Part shown: positions 8,198 to 16,809 of the stretch, one piece after another
Numbering within the stretch: the first letter of the stretch is position 1
Layout: every line of letters begins with the position of its first letter
NCBI GenBank assembly: GCA_007123975.1
Contig: SLFZ01000114.1
Location: forward strand, 1-37,172
From: Candidatus Izemoplasma sp.
GTDB lineage: Bacteria > Bacillota_I > Bacilli_A > Izemoplasmatales > Izemoplasmataceae
Length of the DNA: 37,172 bases
Direction: 5' to 3'
Program-made: the position numbers and the translations under genes
Notes under the pieces: model-generated
Seen by the model: the letters and a program-made list of their open reading frames with translations, nothing else
Databases searched by the model: none
Told to the model about the DNA's origin: nothing

Positions 8198-8376
8198 TGA
8201 AAACGTTAGAAATCACGCTTGTAAAAAGCCCGATTGGTTCAAAGCCGAACCAGCGTAAAACCGTCGAGGCGCTCGGCCTCAAAAAAATGCAACAAACGGT
8301 CACTAAAAAAGACTCGCCCACCATTCGGGGAATGATCGCGATCGTTTCTCATCTCGTCAACGTGGTCGAGAAGTAG
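8197..8376 (+). CDS. rpmD: 50S ribosomal protein L30
   Basis: This short gene encodes 59 residues: MKTLEITLVKSPIGSKPNQR, then KTVEALGLKKMQQTV, and a C-terminal IRGMIAIVSHLVNVVEK. These are the L30 blocks, including the conserved KSxIGxxxxQRxTVxALGL pattern. The ATG overlaps the rpsE stop (TGATG), with AAAGGAG about 11 bases before it inside rpsE. It occupies the canonical place between rpsE and rplO. L30 binds 23S rRNA on the outer surface of the large subunit. Confidence 0.95.
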   Translation: MKTLEITLVKSPIGSKPNQRKTVEALGLKKMQQTVTKKDSPTIRGMIAIVSHLVNVVEK

Positions 8377-8386
8377 GAGGTACCCC

Positions 8387-8827
8387 ATGAAACTTCATGA
8401 ACTGAAACCGACACCGGGTTCGCAAAAACCCAGAAAACGGCTCGGTCGTGGCACCGGTAGTGGTACCGGAAAAACGGCCGGCAGAGGACATAGAGGACAA
8501 GGGCAACGCTCGGGCGGCAACGTACGTCCCGGTTTTGAAGGCGGACAAACGCCCTACGTCAAACGCCTACGCAAGGTCGGGTTCATCAACCCCAACCGCG
8601 TGGAGTTTTCGGTGGTCAACGTCTCTGCGTTAAACCGCTACGACGAAGGCACCACCGTCACACCTGAGATGCTTTATGCCGATCGCTTGATTCGCAAAAA
8701 AGCGCTCCCTATTAAAATACTAGGAAATGGATCGCTCGACAAAAAACTCACCGTCAAAGCCCACAAGTTCACGGCATCCGCGGAAACGAAAATCACGGCC
8801 GTCGGTGGAACCGTCGAGGTGATTTAA
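8387..8827 (+). CDS. rplO: 50S ribosomal protein L15
   Basis: L15 is a late-assembly large-subunit protein. The 146-residue product starts MKLHELKPTPGSQKPRKRLG and has the Gly/Arg-rich segment GRGTGSGTGKTAGRGHRGQG that threads into rRNA, followed by PGFEGGQTPYVKRLRKVGF. The globular C-terminal half is normal. It ends exactly one base before the secY start, so rplO and secY are probably coupled. Confidence 0.97.
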   Translation: MKLHELKPTPGSQKPRKRLGRGTGSGTGKTAGRGHRGQGQRSGGNVRPGFEGGQTPYVKRLRKVGFINPNRVEFSVVNVSALNRYDEGTTVTPEMLYADRLIRKKALPIKILGNGSLDKKLTVKAHKFTASAETKITAVGGTVEVI

Positions 8828-10156
8828 ATGATGGAGACCATCAAAGCGGTATTCAAAAACAAGTCGGTCATGAATAAGATTCTCTTTACCATGCTTGTGT
8901 TTTTGGTTTATCGACTCGCCGTCTACATCCACATCCCGCTCATTGACCGCGACGAAGTGAGCGCCATTTTCACCGAACCGACCGGGTTCTTGGGCATCAT
9001 GGATGCCTTTACCGGTTCCGCCCTCAGCAACCTCTCGATCATCGCCTTAGGGATTGGTCCCTACATCACGGCGTCAATCGTCATGCAGCTTTTGCAGATG
9101 GACATCGTGCCGAAGTTGAAAGAGTGGAGCGAAGAAGGGGAAACCGGAAAACGCAAGATCAACCAGATCACTCGCTATCTCGCCATCGGCCTTGCCTTCG
9201 TGCAAGCGCTCGGTATGATTATCGGGTTCCACATGACCAGTCCTGGACTTTTCGACCGCGTCGCCGTTGGCACGCCAGACTTCCTTACCTACACCTACCT
9301 CGCGCTCGTCATGACCGCGGGAACGGCGTTCTTGCTTTGGCTCGCCGACCTCATCACCCAAAAAGGCATCGGTAACGGCACCTCGATGATCATCGTTGCC
9401 GGTATCGTTTCTGGCATCCCTGCGATGTTTGCGACGCTTGGACGCGACTACTTGTTCGGCGAAGACGCCAACATCGCTTCATACGCAACCTACGGGTTGA
9501 TTATCATCACCTATGTTGCGGTTTTGCTCGGGGTAACCTACATGCAATCGGCCACACGAAACATCCCCGTCCAATATTCTAACCGCAGCACGGCAGCCAA
9601 AACCCGCGGAAAACAAGACTCGAGCATTCCCCTTAAAATTAACTCAGCAGGCGTTATCCCCGTTATCTTCGCCGTCACCATCCTGAGTTTGCCACAAACG
9701 CTCTTCGCCTTCTTACCGGCATTCCAAAACCCGAACCAAATGGGCGTTGGCGCGACCTGGCTTATGGAAGTCTTCGACTACACCCGTCCGGCCGGCCTCG
9801 TGGTCTATGCCACGCTGATTATCGTCTTCACGTTCTTCTACTCGTTCGTGCAGATCAACCCGGAAAAAATGTCGAAGCGCCTGCAAAAACAAAATGCCTA
9901 CATCCCAGGCATTCGCCCGGGACTTGAAACCGAGAACTACATCTCCAAGTTGCTCTTTAAAATCACCATCATCGGTGCGCTCTACTTGGTTGTCGTGGCG
10001 CTTATGCCCATTATTCTCGCGATGGCATTCGACCTGCCCACTTACGTTCAAATTGGCGGAACCTCGCTCTTGATTGTCGTCGGCGTCGCCATCGAAACAA
10101 CCAAACAAATCAAAACCGATGTTCAAGGCAAATCCTATACCGGATTTATCCGATAG
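8828..10156 (+). CDS. secY: Preprotein translocase channel subunit SecY
   Basis: SecY is the membrane channel of the Sec translocon, working with SecE and SecA or ribosomes. The 442-residue product has the expected ten hydrophobic segments. It opens with an amphipathic stretch and YRLAVYIHIPLIDRD, then GIGPYITASIVMQLLQ (plug/TM2 region), the RYLAIGLAFVQALG segment, GIGNGTSMII, and cytoplasmic loops such as PGIRPGLETENYISK. The start is the first of two ATGs directly after rplO, with GAGGTGA upstream; the second ATG is possible. Its partner SecE is encoded at 30003-30434 in this window. Confidence 0.97.
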   Translation: MMETIKAVFKNKSVMNKILFTMLVFLVYRLAVYIHIPLIDRDEVSAIFTEPTGFLGIMDAFTGSALSNLSIIALGIGPYITASIVMQLLQMDIVPKLKEWSEEGETGKRKINQITRYLAIGLAFVQALGMIIGFHMTSPGLFDRVAVGTPDFLTYTYLALVMTAGTAFLLWLADLITQKGIGNGTSMIIVAGIVSGIPAMFATLGRDYLFGEDANIASYATYGLIIITYVAVLLGVTYMQSATRNIPVQYSNRSTAAKTRGKQDSSIPLKINSAGVIPVIFAVTILSLPQTLFAFLPAFQNPNQMGVGATWLMEVFDYTRPAGLVVYATLIIVFTFFYSFVQINPEKMSKRLQKQNAYIPGIRPGLETENYISKLLFKITIIGALYLVVVALMPIILAMAFDLPTYVQIGGTSLLIVVGVAIETTKQIKTDVQGKSYTGFIR

Positions 10157-10168
10157 GGGGTCTTACGG

Positions 10169-10819
10169 TTGAAAATACTGCTTATGGGCCCCCCGGGAGC
10201 GGGAAAAGGAAGCCAGTCCGAGCGGCTCGTCAAGGACTTTGACCTAACCAGCATCTCGACCGGTGAAATGTTTCGTGAAGCATATAAAAACGGCGAGCCT
10301 CTCGGCATCGAAGCCATGAAATACATCGAACGCGGTGAACTCGTCGACGACGACATCACCAACGAAATCGTCTGTAAACGCTTGCTTCGTAAGGACGCCG
10401 AACGCTGCTTTCTGCTCGACGGTTACCCACGCACGGTAAAACAAGCCGAAGCGCTCGACGACATGCTTGAAAAGATGAACTCAAGGTTGACGGCAGTCAT
10501 CAACATCACAGTCGACAAAGTCGCCATCTTAGAACGCATGATTGGACGCCGCGTCTGCAAACGCTGCAGCGCCACCTACCATCTGTCGTTTAAACCGACG
10601 AAAGTCGACGGCATCTGTGACAAGTGTGGCGGCGAACTCTACCAGCGTGAAGACGACCAGCTTGAATCGGTCCGAAACCGTCTGAACATTTACGAGACCA
10701 AAACCAACCCGCTGATCAACTATTACGACAACCGTGGAATCTTACGAAACGTCGATGGCATGCAGTCGTTTAACGCCGTCTACGAAGACATTAAACACGC
10801 GCTTGAGGATATCACGTGA
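10169..10819 (+). CDS. adk: Adenylate kinase, zinc-binding LID
   Basis: Adenylate kinase interconverts ATP, AMP and ADP in the cytoplasm. The 216-residue product has the P-loop GPPGAGKGS (residues 7-15; Ser replaces the usual Thr), the DGYPRT segment (84-89), and a LID with four cysteines at 130, 133, 150 and 153 (CKRC and CDKC), the zinc site typical of Gram-positive enzymes. It starts with TTG, 8 bases after TAGGGGG; no better start exists. It ends in TGA within an ACGTGA overlap with map, which shows TGA is a stop here. Confidence 0.97.
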   Translation: MKILLMGPPGAGKGSQSERLVKDFDLTSISTGEMFREAYKNGEPLGIEAMKYIERGELVDDDITNEIVCKRLLRKDAERCFLLDGYPRTVKQAEALDDMLEKMNSRLTAVINITVDKVAILERMIGRRVCKRCSATYHLSFKPTKVDGICDKCGGELYQREDDQLESVRNRLNIYETKTNPLINYYDNRGILRNVDGMQSFNAVYEDIKHALEDIT

Positions 10820-11565
10820 TTACCATCAAATCCCAGCGCGAGATTGAGCTGATGCGTGAAGCCGGTCGCATCGTCGCCCTCGCCCACCGCGAGATTGCGC
10901 GACGCATCAAACCCGGCATCACCACGGCCGAGATCAACCAAATCGTCGAACAGGTCATTCGTGATCATGATGCGACGCCTTCGTTCAAAGGCTATGGAGG
11001 ATTCCCCGGTAGCGCCTGCACCTCGCTCAACGACGAAGTGGTGCACGGCATTCCCACACCCAAGCGTGCCCTCAAAAACGGCGACATCCTCAAGGTCGAC
11101 ATCGGCGCCAACTACAAAGGCTACCACGGCGATTCTGCCTGGACCTACGCCGTCGGAACGATTTCCGATGATGCAGTGCGGCTGCTTGAGGTCACCGAAA
11201 AGTCCTTGTTTGAAGGATTGAAACACGCCAGACAAGGCGCAAGGCTTTCCGACATTTCCCACGCCATCCAAACCTACGTTGAAGACCACGGATACCACGT
11301 GGTGAAACACTTCGTCGGACACGGCATCGGAAAAAACTTGCACGAAGCGCCACAAATTCCCAATTTCGGACTTCCTGGCAAGGGCCCGCTATTGAAGCCG
11401 GGAATGACGCTCGCCATCGAACCGATGGTCAACATCGGAACCGACGCCGTCAAGGTGCTCGCAGACGATTGGACCGCGGTCACGACCGACGGGTCGCTCA
11501 GCGCCCACTTCGAACACACGGTGCTCATCACGGAAGACGAATGCGTTTTGCTTACAGCGCTCTGA
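10816..11565 (+). CDS. map: Methionine aminopeptidase, type I
   Basis: Removes the initiator methionine from nascent proteins. The 249-residue product carries the five metal ligands of the type I family: Asp95 (KVDIGA), Asp106 (HGDSAWT), His169 (FVGHGIG), Glu202 (AIEPM) and Glu233 (HFEHT), plus His78 (VVHGIP) in the active site. There is no N-terminal zinc extension. The GTG start overlaps the adk stop (GTGA), a common form of translational coupling. Gene order adk-map-infA is as in Bacillus. Confidence 0.97.
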   Translation: MITIKSQREIELMREAGRIVALAHREIARRIKPGITTAEINQIVEQVIRDHDATPSFKGYGGFPGSACTSLNDEVVHGIPTPKRALKNGDILKVDIGANYKGYHGDSAWTYAVGTISDDAVRLLEVTEKSLFEGLKHARQGARLSDISHAIQTYVEDHGYHVVKHFVGHGIGKNLHEAPQIPNFGLPGKGPLLKPGMTLAIEPMVNIGTDAVKVLADDWTAVTTDGSLSAHFEHTVLITEDECVLLTAL

Positions 11566-11580
11566 CAAGGAGGAGAAGTT

Positions 11581-11799
11581 ATGGCCAAAGAAGACAAGAT
11601 TGAAATGGAAGGCAAAGTCATCGAAGCCCTACCCAACACACGGTTTCTCGTCGAGTTGGAAAACGGGCACAAAATCACGGCCCACGTTTCGGGTAAAATC
11701 CGTATGTACTACATACGCATTCTACCTGGTGACCGAGTCTCGGTGGAACTCTCGCCCTACGACTTAACACGTGGACGCATAACCTATCGACACAAATAA
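11581..11799 (+). CDS. infA: Translation initiation factor IF-1
   Basis: IF-1 binds the 30S A site during initiation. The 72-residue product is a single OB fold: MAKEDKIEMEGKVIEALPNT, then FLVELENGHKITAHVSGKIR, and the end block SPYDLTRGRITYRHK. Length is exactly that of the family. RMYYIRILPGD has Tyr where His, Lys or Asn is usual. An AAGGAGGAG site precedes the ATG. Confidence 0.97.
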   Translation: MAKEDKIEMEGKVIEALPNTRFLVELENGHKITAHVSGKIRMYYIRILPGDRVSVELSPYDLTRGRITYRHK

Positions 11800-11831
11800 C
11801 GATAATCGAAAGGCTTCAAAGGAGGATAACC

Positions 11832-11945
11832 ATGAAAGTAAGACCCTCAGTTAAGAAGATTTGCGACAAATGCAAAATCATTAAACGCAAAGGCAAAGTC
11901 ATGGTCATTTGCGAAAATCCCAAGCACAAACAAAGACAAGGTTAA
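11832..11945 (+). CDS. rpmJ: 50S ribosomal protein L36, zinc-binding form
   Basis: This very short gene codes for 37 residues (MKVRPSVKKICDKCKIIKRK, then GKVMVICENPKHKQRQG). It has the zinc ribbon of the C+ form: Cys11, Cys14, Cys27 and His32. A strong AAAGGAGG site is about 8 bases upstream. L36 is the smallest large-subunit protein and binds 23S rRNA. It lies in the canonical infA-rpmJ-rpsM order. Confidence 0.95.
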   Translation: MKVRPSVKKICDKCKIIKRKGKVMVICENPKHKQRQG

Positions 11946-11960
11946 ATAGGAGGTGCACGA

Positions 11961-12326
11961 ATGGCACGTATTTCAGGTGTAGACATTCCCCGCGACAAAC
12001 GCATCGTTATTTCGTTGACATACGTCTACGGAATCGGCAACACCATCGCGGAACAAATACTCGAAGCGGCGAAAGTATCGCCGGACACACGCGTGAAAGA
12101 CCTGACAGAAGAAGAACTCTCACGCATTCGTACCCAAGTGGACAAGGTGAAAACCGAAGGCGATTTGCGCCGCGAGGTTTCACTGAACATCAAACGCTTG
12201 CAAGAAATCGGCAGCTATCGAGGCATGCGCCATCGCCGTGGGCTCCCTGTACGCGGACAAAACACCCGCAACAACGCCCGCACGCGCAAAGGCCCCAAAC
12301 GCACGATGGCCAAGAAGAAGAAATAG
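11961..12326 (+). CDS. rpsM: 30S ribosomal protein S13
   Basis: S13 lies in the 30S head and forms the B1 bridges; its tail approaches P-site tRNA. The 121-residue product begins MARISGVDIPRDKRIVISLT, has the helix-two-turn-helix region, and ends with the signature GSYRGMRHRRGLPVRGQNTR followed by a Lys/Arg tail (KKKK). The AGGAGGTG site is well spaced. Confidence 0.97.
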   Translation: MARISGVDIPRDKRIVISLTYVYGIGNTIAEQILEAAKVSPDTRVKDLTEEELSRIRTQVDKVKTEGDLRREVSLNIKRLQEIGSYRGMRHRRGLPVRGQNTRNNARTRKGPKRTMAKKKK

Positions 12327-12338
12327 GAGGAAATCGAC

Positions 12339-12728
12339 ATGGCACGTAAAAAAGTCACCAGAAAACGCCGCGTCAGAAAGAACATCCCTGCCGGCGTCGC
12401 CCATATCCACTCGACGTTTAACAACACGATCATCACCATCACCGACCCGACCGGTAACGCGATTTCTTGGACCAGCGCCGGCGCGCTCGGATTCAAAGGA
12501 AGCCGTAAGTCGACACCATACGCTGCGCAGCTCGCCAGTGAAGCATGCGCCAAAGCCGCCATGGAACACGGCGTGCAAAAAGTCGAAGTATCGGTCAAAG
12601 GACCCGGACCAGGACGCGAAGCGGCAATCCGTTCTCTGCAAACCGCAGGCCTGGAAATCACCGCCATCCGCGACGTTACCCCGGTTCCACATAACGGTTG
12701 CCGTCCGCCGAAACGCCCACGCGGATAA
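12339..12728 (+). CDS. rpsK: 30S ribosomal protein S11
   Basis: S11 forms part of the platform and the mRNA exit region. The 129-residue product contains IHSTFNNTIITITDPTGNAI, GFKGSRKSTPYAAQLA, and the end signature DVTPVPHNGCRPPKRPRG. Length is typical. As in Bacillus, rpsD (S4) is not between rpsK and rpoA. The following gap is 36 bases. Confidence 0.97.
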   Translation: MARKKVTRKRRVRKNIPAGVAHIHSTFNNTIITITDPTGNAISWTSAGALGFKGSRKSTPYAAQLASEACAKAAMEHGVQKVEVSVKGPGPGREAAIRSLQTAGLEITAIRDVTPVPHNGCRPPKRPRG

Positions 12729-12764
12729 CAAACACGCATCTATAACCCAAGGGAGGCTGTACCA

Positions 12765-13715
12765 TTGAAAGAATTGAAACTTGAGAAACCCGATAAGACG
12801 AAAATCATCAAATCAGATGACTTCCACGGCACCTTTGAGATTAGTCCGCTAGAGCGTGGCTTCGGCATCACATTAGGTAACTCATTGCGCCGCATATTGC
12901 TATCGAGCATTCCCGGCGCCGCCATCATCAACTGCCAAATCGACGACGTACAACACGAATTCAGCGCCATCGATGGCGTTGTCGAAGACGTGACCACAAT
13001 CATCTTGAACCTAAAAGATGTGGTGCTCTCGATCGACAGTGACGACCGCGACGTGGAAAAAACATTAGAAATCGCCGTCGAAGGCCCCTGCACCGTCACG
13101 GCCAAAGACATCATCCGTGACAACGACGTCACCATCATCAACCAAGACCAGCACATCGCCACCGTCAACAAAGGCCGCTTCCGCATGGTCTTAACGGCCC
13201 GCAGAGGCATTGGCTACGTCAGCGCCGAACGCAACAAAGCCTACAACAAACTCGTCGGCGTCATTCCCATCGACAGCATCTACACCCCCGTCCAACGGGT
13301 GCAATACCACGTCGATAAAACCCGCTTAGACAGCGACGCGGACCTCGACAAACTGACCATTGAGGTTGAAACCAACGGCAGCGTCTCACCCAAAGAAGCG
13401 ATGGGCATCGCCGCCAAAATGTTGATTGAACACCTCAACGTCATCGTCACGCTTTCGGAAAAAGCGCAAGAAGAAGAGTACATGATCGAACGCGAAGACG
13501 AACAAAACTCACAGATTCTCGAGATGCCGATCGAAGACCTCGATCTCTCGGTGCGCAGCTACAACTGCTTGAAACGCGCCGGCATCCACACCGTGGACGA
13601 ACTGACCCAAAAAACCGAAGAAGACATGATGAAAGTTCGCAACCTCGGTAAGAAATCGCTGAAAGAAGTCAAGCAAAAACTCGAAGAACTTAATCTCTCC
13701 CTAGCGAGACACTAA
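12765..13715 (+). CDS. rpoA: DNA-directed RNA polymerase alpha subunit
   Basis: Alpha dimerises to nucleate RNA polymerase, and its C-terminal domain contacts UP elements and regulators. The 316-residue product has the N-terminal dimerisation domain (FGITLGNSLRRILLSSIPGA, about residues 34-53), a linker with an acidic stretch (QEEEYMIEREDEQ), and the helical C-terminal domain (about 245-312: LSVRSYNCLKRAGIHTVDEL, VRNLGKKSLKEVKQKLEEL). It starts with TTG, 8 bases after GGGAGG; no ATG precedes the conserved start. Confidence 0.97.
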   Translation: MKELKLEKPDKTKIIKSDDFHGTFEISPLERGFGITLGNSLRRILLSSIPGAAIINCQIDDVQHEFSAIDGVVEDVTTIILNLKDVVLSIDSDDRDVEKTLEIAVEGPCTVTAKDIIRDNDVTIINQDQHIATVNKGRFRMVLTARRGIGYVSAERNKAYNKLVGVIPIDSIYTPVQRVQYHVDKTRLDSDADLDKLTIEVETNGSVSPKEAMGIAAKMLIEHLNVIVTLSEKAQEEEYMIEREDEQNSQILEMPIEDLDLSVRSYNCLKRAGIHTVDELTQKTEEDMMKVRNLGKKSLKEVKQKLEELNLSLARH

Positions 13716-13728
13716 ATAGGAGGTTTTT

Positions 13729-14094
13729 ATGGCTGGATATCGCAAACTGAATCGCCGCAGCGACCAACGCAAAGCGATGCTTCGCGACCTGGTGAGCCAA
13801 CTCATCATCCACGAACGCATCGAAACCACGGAAAAGAAAGCCAAAGAACTCAGCCGCCTGATCGACCGCATGATCACGCTCGGCAAAGAAAACACCCTCG
13901 CCGCGCGCCGTCGTGCCGCTGAGACCGTGCGTTTCATCACCACCGATGACAAACAACAAAACGCGCTGCAAAAACTGTTCGAAGACATCGCCCCTCGTTT
14001 TAAAGAACGCCAGGGCGGATACACCCGCATCATGAAACTCGGACCACGCCGTGGTGACGCCACGGAAATGGTCGTCATCGAATTCGTCGAATAA
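13729..14094 (+). CDS. rplQ: 50S ribosomal protein L17
   Basis: L17 lies near the tunnel exit. The 121-residue product begins MAGYRKLNRRSDQRKAMLRD and has the family blocks LIIHERIETTEKKAKELS and RQGGYTRIMKLGPRRGDATEM, followed by VVIEFVE. Length is that of Bacillota L17. It is the last gene of the S10-spc-alpha cluster and is followed immediately by a strong terminator. Confidence 0.97.
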   Translation: MAGYRKLNRRSDQRKAMLRDLVSQLIIHERIETTEKKAKELSRLIDRMITLGKENTLAARRRAAETVRFITTDDKQQNALQKLFEDIAPRFKERQGGYTRIMKLGPRRGDATEMVVIEFVE

Positions 14095-14100
14095 CGATTA

Positions 14101-14125
14101 ACGCGAGCTCCGGCTCGCGTTTTTT
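14101..14125 (+). terminator. Rho-independent terminator after rplQ
   Basis: A perfect 8-base stem ACGCGAGC / GCTCGCGT with a TCCG loop is followed by a run of T. It begins 6 bases after the rplQ stop and closes the long ribosomal protein transcription unit. Confidence 0.92.
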
Positions 14126-14160
14126 CGTGGACGATTACGGTCGCTTTTTAAGGGCCGTTT

Positions 14161-14169
14161 TGGTATAAT
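14161..14169 (+). promoter_or_regulatory. Extended -10 promoter for ecfA1-ecfA2-ecfT-truA
   Basis: TGGTATAAT is a full extended -10 (TGnTATAAT). No good -35 is seen at 17 bases (TCGCTT). It lies between the rplQ terminator and ecfA1, giving a leader of roughly 25 bases. Confidence 0.75.
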
Positions 14170-14200
14170 GGGTAAGGACTTTACGTAAGGGGTGACGCGC

Positions 14201-15007
14201 GTGCGCATCATTGACATCGAGAACCTCTCCTTCCACTATCGAGCCGGCACACCGGTCCTCGAAGACATCACCCTCCACGTCGACAAAGGCGAGTGGATCA
14301 CCATCCTCGGGCACAACGGCAGCGGAAAATCGACGCTATCGAAACTGCTCGTGGGCCTTTTGCGTGCGAAAAAAGGCACGATAAAAGTCGGTGGCCTCGA
14401 GCTCTCTGAAAACACCGTCTACGACATCCGTAAAAAGATCGGCATCGTCTTTCAAAACCCCGACAACCAATTCGTCGGCGTCACCGTGCGCGACGACATC
14501 GCTTTTGGACTTGAAAACCTGCAAATTCCTCGCGACACGATGATCGAACGCATCGAACAATACGCCCGCAAAGTCGACATGGCCGACTACCTCAACAAAG
14601 AACCCCATAACCTCTCAGGCGGCCAAAAACAACGCGTCGCCATCGCCGGCATCTTGGCGATGGAAACCGACATCATCATCTTCGACGAAGCAACCTCGAT
14701 GCTCGACCCGAAAGGCCGCAACACGATCCTTTCGATGATGAAACAGCTCAACGACGAAGGCGTCACCGTCATTAACATCACCCACGACATGAAAGAATCC
14801 CTCTACGGCGATCGCATCGTCGTCTTAAAAAACGGTAAAATCATCAAAGACGACAAGACAGACGCCGTCTTAAAAGACCAAGAAATCCTCGAAAAATCGA
14901 ACCTGGAGATGTTGCTGCCGCTTCGGGTGCTTCGCCTGCTTGAATCAGAAAACGTTAAAGACGAGAAAGTGAGGTCATACCTATGGCAATTAAGTTTAAC
15001 CGGGTAG
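14201..15007 (+). CDS. ecfA1: ECF transporter ATP-binding protein EcfA1
   Basis: One of two different ATPases that power the energy-coupling factor module for vitamin and metal uptake; substrate-binding S components are encoded elsewhere. The 268-residue product shows Walker A GHNGSGKST (37-45), Q-loop FQNPDNQFVG (Gln85), signature LSGGQ (138-142), Walker B IIIFDE (158-163), and a switch His in NITHD. GTG at 14201 is chosen because AAGGGG lies 8 bases upstream; a GTG at 14192 would sit on that site. The 3' end overlaps ecfA2 by 25 bases. Confidence 0.94.
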   Translation: MRIIDIENLSFHYRAGTPVLEDITLHVDKGEWITILGHNGSGKSTLSKLLVGLLRAKKGTIKVGGLELSENTVYDIRKKIGIVFQNPDNQFVGVTVRDDIAFGLENLQIPRDTMIERIEQYARKVDMADYLNKEPHNLSGGQKQRVAIAGILAMETDIIIFDEATSMLDPKGRNTILSMMKQLNDEGVTVINITHDMKESLYGDRIVVLKNGKIIKDDKTDAVLKDQEILEKSNLEMLLPLRVLRLLESENVKDEKVRSYLWQLSLTG

Positions 15008-15846
15008 ACTTCAAATACAAAGGCGAAGGAAAGAAGGGCTACCTCGCCCTATCAAACATCAGCCTTTCGATCCAAGGCGAAGGCGAGTTTATCACCTTGA
15101 TCGGTGAAACCGGCAGCGGAAAAACCACCCTCGTCCAACACATGAACGCCTTGCTTGTTGCCGACAGCGGTTCGGTTGATATCTACGGCATCAAGGTTGA
15201 AAAAGAAGCCGTTAAAAAGAAAAAAATCCGCCTCAACCCAATCCGTAAAAAAGTCGGCCTCGTGTTTCAGTTCCCCGAGTACCAACTCTTTGAAGAAACC
15301 GTCCTCAAAGACATCACCTTCGGCCCGAAAAATTTCGGCGTGCCGGAAAAGGACGCAGTTGAAACCGCCAAAAGCGTCATCAAGATTGTCGGACTTGACG
15401 AATCCTACCTCGAACGCAGCCCCTTTAACCTCAGTGGCGGCGAGAAAAAACGTGTCAGCATCGCTGGAATTTTAGCGATGGAACCCGACATTCTTATCCT
15501 CGATGAGCCCACAAGTGGCCTTGACCCGTTAGGTCGAAACGCCTTGCTTAAGGTGTTTTTTGACATCCATCAAAAACTCAACAAAACCGTCATCATCATC
15601 ACCCATGACATGAACACCGTCTACGAATACGCCAAACGCGTCCTCGTGATGCGCGACAGCTACCTCGTCTACGACGGCGACCCCGTCAACCTCTTCACCT
15701 CGAAAAACATCGAAAACTGGAACCTCGACGTGCCCGATGTCCTCGACCTCACCAACAAACTCGAACGCGACCTAGGCATCTCGCTTAAGACGCGTCCCCG
15801 CAGCGCCTCAGACCTCACCAAGGCGCTTGAGGAGGTGCTCCGATGA
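14983..15846 (+). CDS. ecfA2: ECF transporter ATP-binding protein EcfA2
   Basis: The second ATPase of the ECF module, forming a heterodimer with EcfA1. The 287-residue product has Walker A GETGSGKTT (41-49), a Q-loop in FQFPEYQLFEET, signature LSGGE, Walker B ILILDEPTSGLDP and switch His in IITHDM. FQFPEYQLF is characteristic of the EcfA2 branch. The ATG lies inside the ecfA1 end, and the stop overlaps the ecfT start (ATGA), so all three are probably coupled. Confidence 0.95.
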   Translation: MAIKFNRVDFKYKGEGKKGYLALSNISLSIQGEGEFITLIGETGSGKTTLVQHMNALLVADSGSVDIYGIKVEKEAVKKKKIRLNPIRKKVGLVFQFPEYQLFEETVLKDITFGPKNFGVPEKDAVETAKSVIKIVGLDESYLERSPFNLSGGEKKRVSIAGILAMEPDILILDEPTSGLDPLGRNALLKVFFDIHQKLNKTVIIITHDMNTVYEYAKRVLVMRDSYLVYDGDPVNLFTSKNIENWNLDVPDVLDLTNKLERDLGISLKTRPRSASDLTKALEEVLR

Positions 15847-16808
15847 AAAACATCGTTATCGGTCGCTTCGTCCCGGGCAAAGGCTTCCTTTACCGCATGG
15901 ACCCACGCACTAAAATCATCGCCCTGGTCTTCTTGATGGCTTCGGCCTTTATCATCCGTGATTTCACGACGATGTTTGTGGCCGTGGGGCTCTTGGTCGC
16001 GCTATTGTTTGTTGGACGCATCAACATCATCCGCGTCTTCTCCGGCCTCAGACCGCTCATGTACCTGCTTGCGTTTACCTTTATATTCCAGCTGCTGTTC
16101 AACACCCAAGGCGATCTCGTCGCCTCTTGGGAATTACACTATTCCCCCCTAAACATCCTCGCGGTCACCATGCTTGTGGTCACGTGGTTCTTTGTGCGCC
16201 GTCGCTTACCCTTTAAGTTTTTCTTCTTCATCGCCACCTTTGTCGGCGTCATTGCGCTTTTTGCGACATTAAGGCTCGGCCCGGCCTTTGCGACGGGAAC
16301 CTTAAACATCCATCAAAACGCGATTGAAACCGGCTTCTTTATCGTGATGCGGCTTCTGGTTATTGTCACGCTTTCAACCATCTTGACACTCACCACCAAA
16401 CCGACCGATTTGAACCTCGGATTGGAGTCGGTCATGAGTCCGCTCAAAGTGTTTAGAATCCGGACTGAGGAAATGGCAATGATCATTTCCATTAGCCTGC
16501 GCTATATTCCGACGCTGCTTGATGAAGCGAACAAAATCATGCTTGCACAAGCTAGCCGCGGCGTCGATTTTTCTGAAGGCAAATTCAAAGACAAAATCAT
16601 GCAGATTGTCTCGCTGCTTGTGCCGATGTTTATCATTAGCTTCAAACGAAGCGACGAACTCGCCAACGCCATGGAAGCCCGCAGTTTCGTGCCCGGCCAA
16701 CCCCGCACGCGCTTGCATCAGTTGACTTGGGGATTTGCGGACACGGTGGCGCTCGTGGTGAGTTTATTGGTGTTGACGGCGGTCATCACCTCACGCGTGG
16801 TGATGTGA
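15843..16808 (+). CDS. ecfT: ECF transporter transmembrane protein EcfT, enlarged
   Basis: EcfT is the membrane scaffold joining the two ATPases to exchangeable S components. Its two coupling-helix motifs are visible as QASRGVD (about residues 236-242) and AMEARSF (276-282); the latter has Ser where Gly is common. The product is 321 residues, against about 265 in Bacillus. The extra length lies at about 98-150 and contains two further hydrophobic segments (about 103-118 and 124-146). The start overlaps the ecfA2 stop by four bases. The assignment rests on motifs and the ecfA1-ecfA2-ecfT order. Confidence 0.93.
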   Translation: MKNIVIGRFVPGKGFLYRMDPRTKIIALVFLMASAFIIRDFTTMFVAVGLLVALLFVGRINIIRVFSGLRPLMYLLAFTFIFQLLFNTQGDLVASWELHYSPLNILAVTMLVVTWFFVRRRLPFKFFFFIATFVGVIALFATLRLGPAFATGTLNIHQNAIETGFFIVMRLLVIVTLSTILTLTTKPTDLNLGLESVMSPLKVFRIRTEEMAMIISISLRYIPTLLDEANKIMLAQASRGVDFSEGKFKDKIMQIVSLLVPMFIISFKRSDELANAMEARSFVPGQPRTRLHQLTWGFADTVALVVSLLVLTAVITSRVVM

Positions 16809-16809
16809 C

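Noticed and set aside
10817..10819. Possible use of TGA as tryptophan
   Set aside because: adk, map, tmk, trmN-like, cysS, mrnC and rlmB all end at the family length with TGA, and Trp is encoded by TGG throughout.
11909..12768. Plus-strand frames of 146 and 176 codons overlapping rpmJ, rpsM and rpsK
   Set aside because: Out of frame with three conserved ribosomal genes; the products are Arg/Thr/Pro-rich shadow translations.
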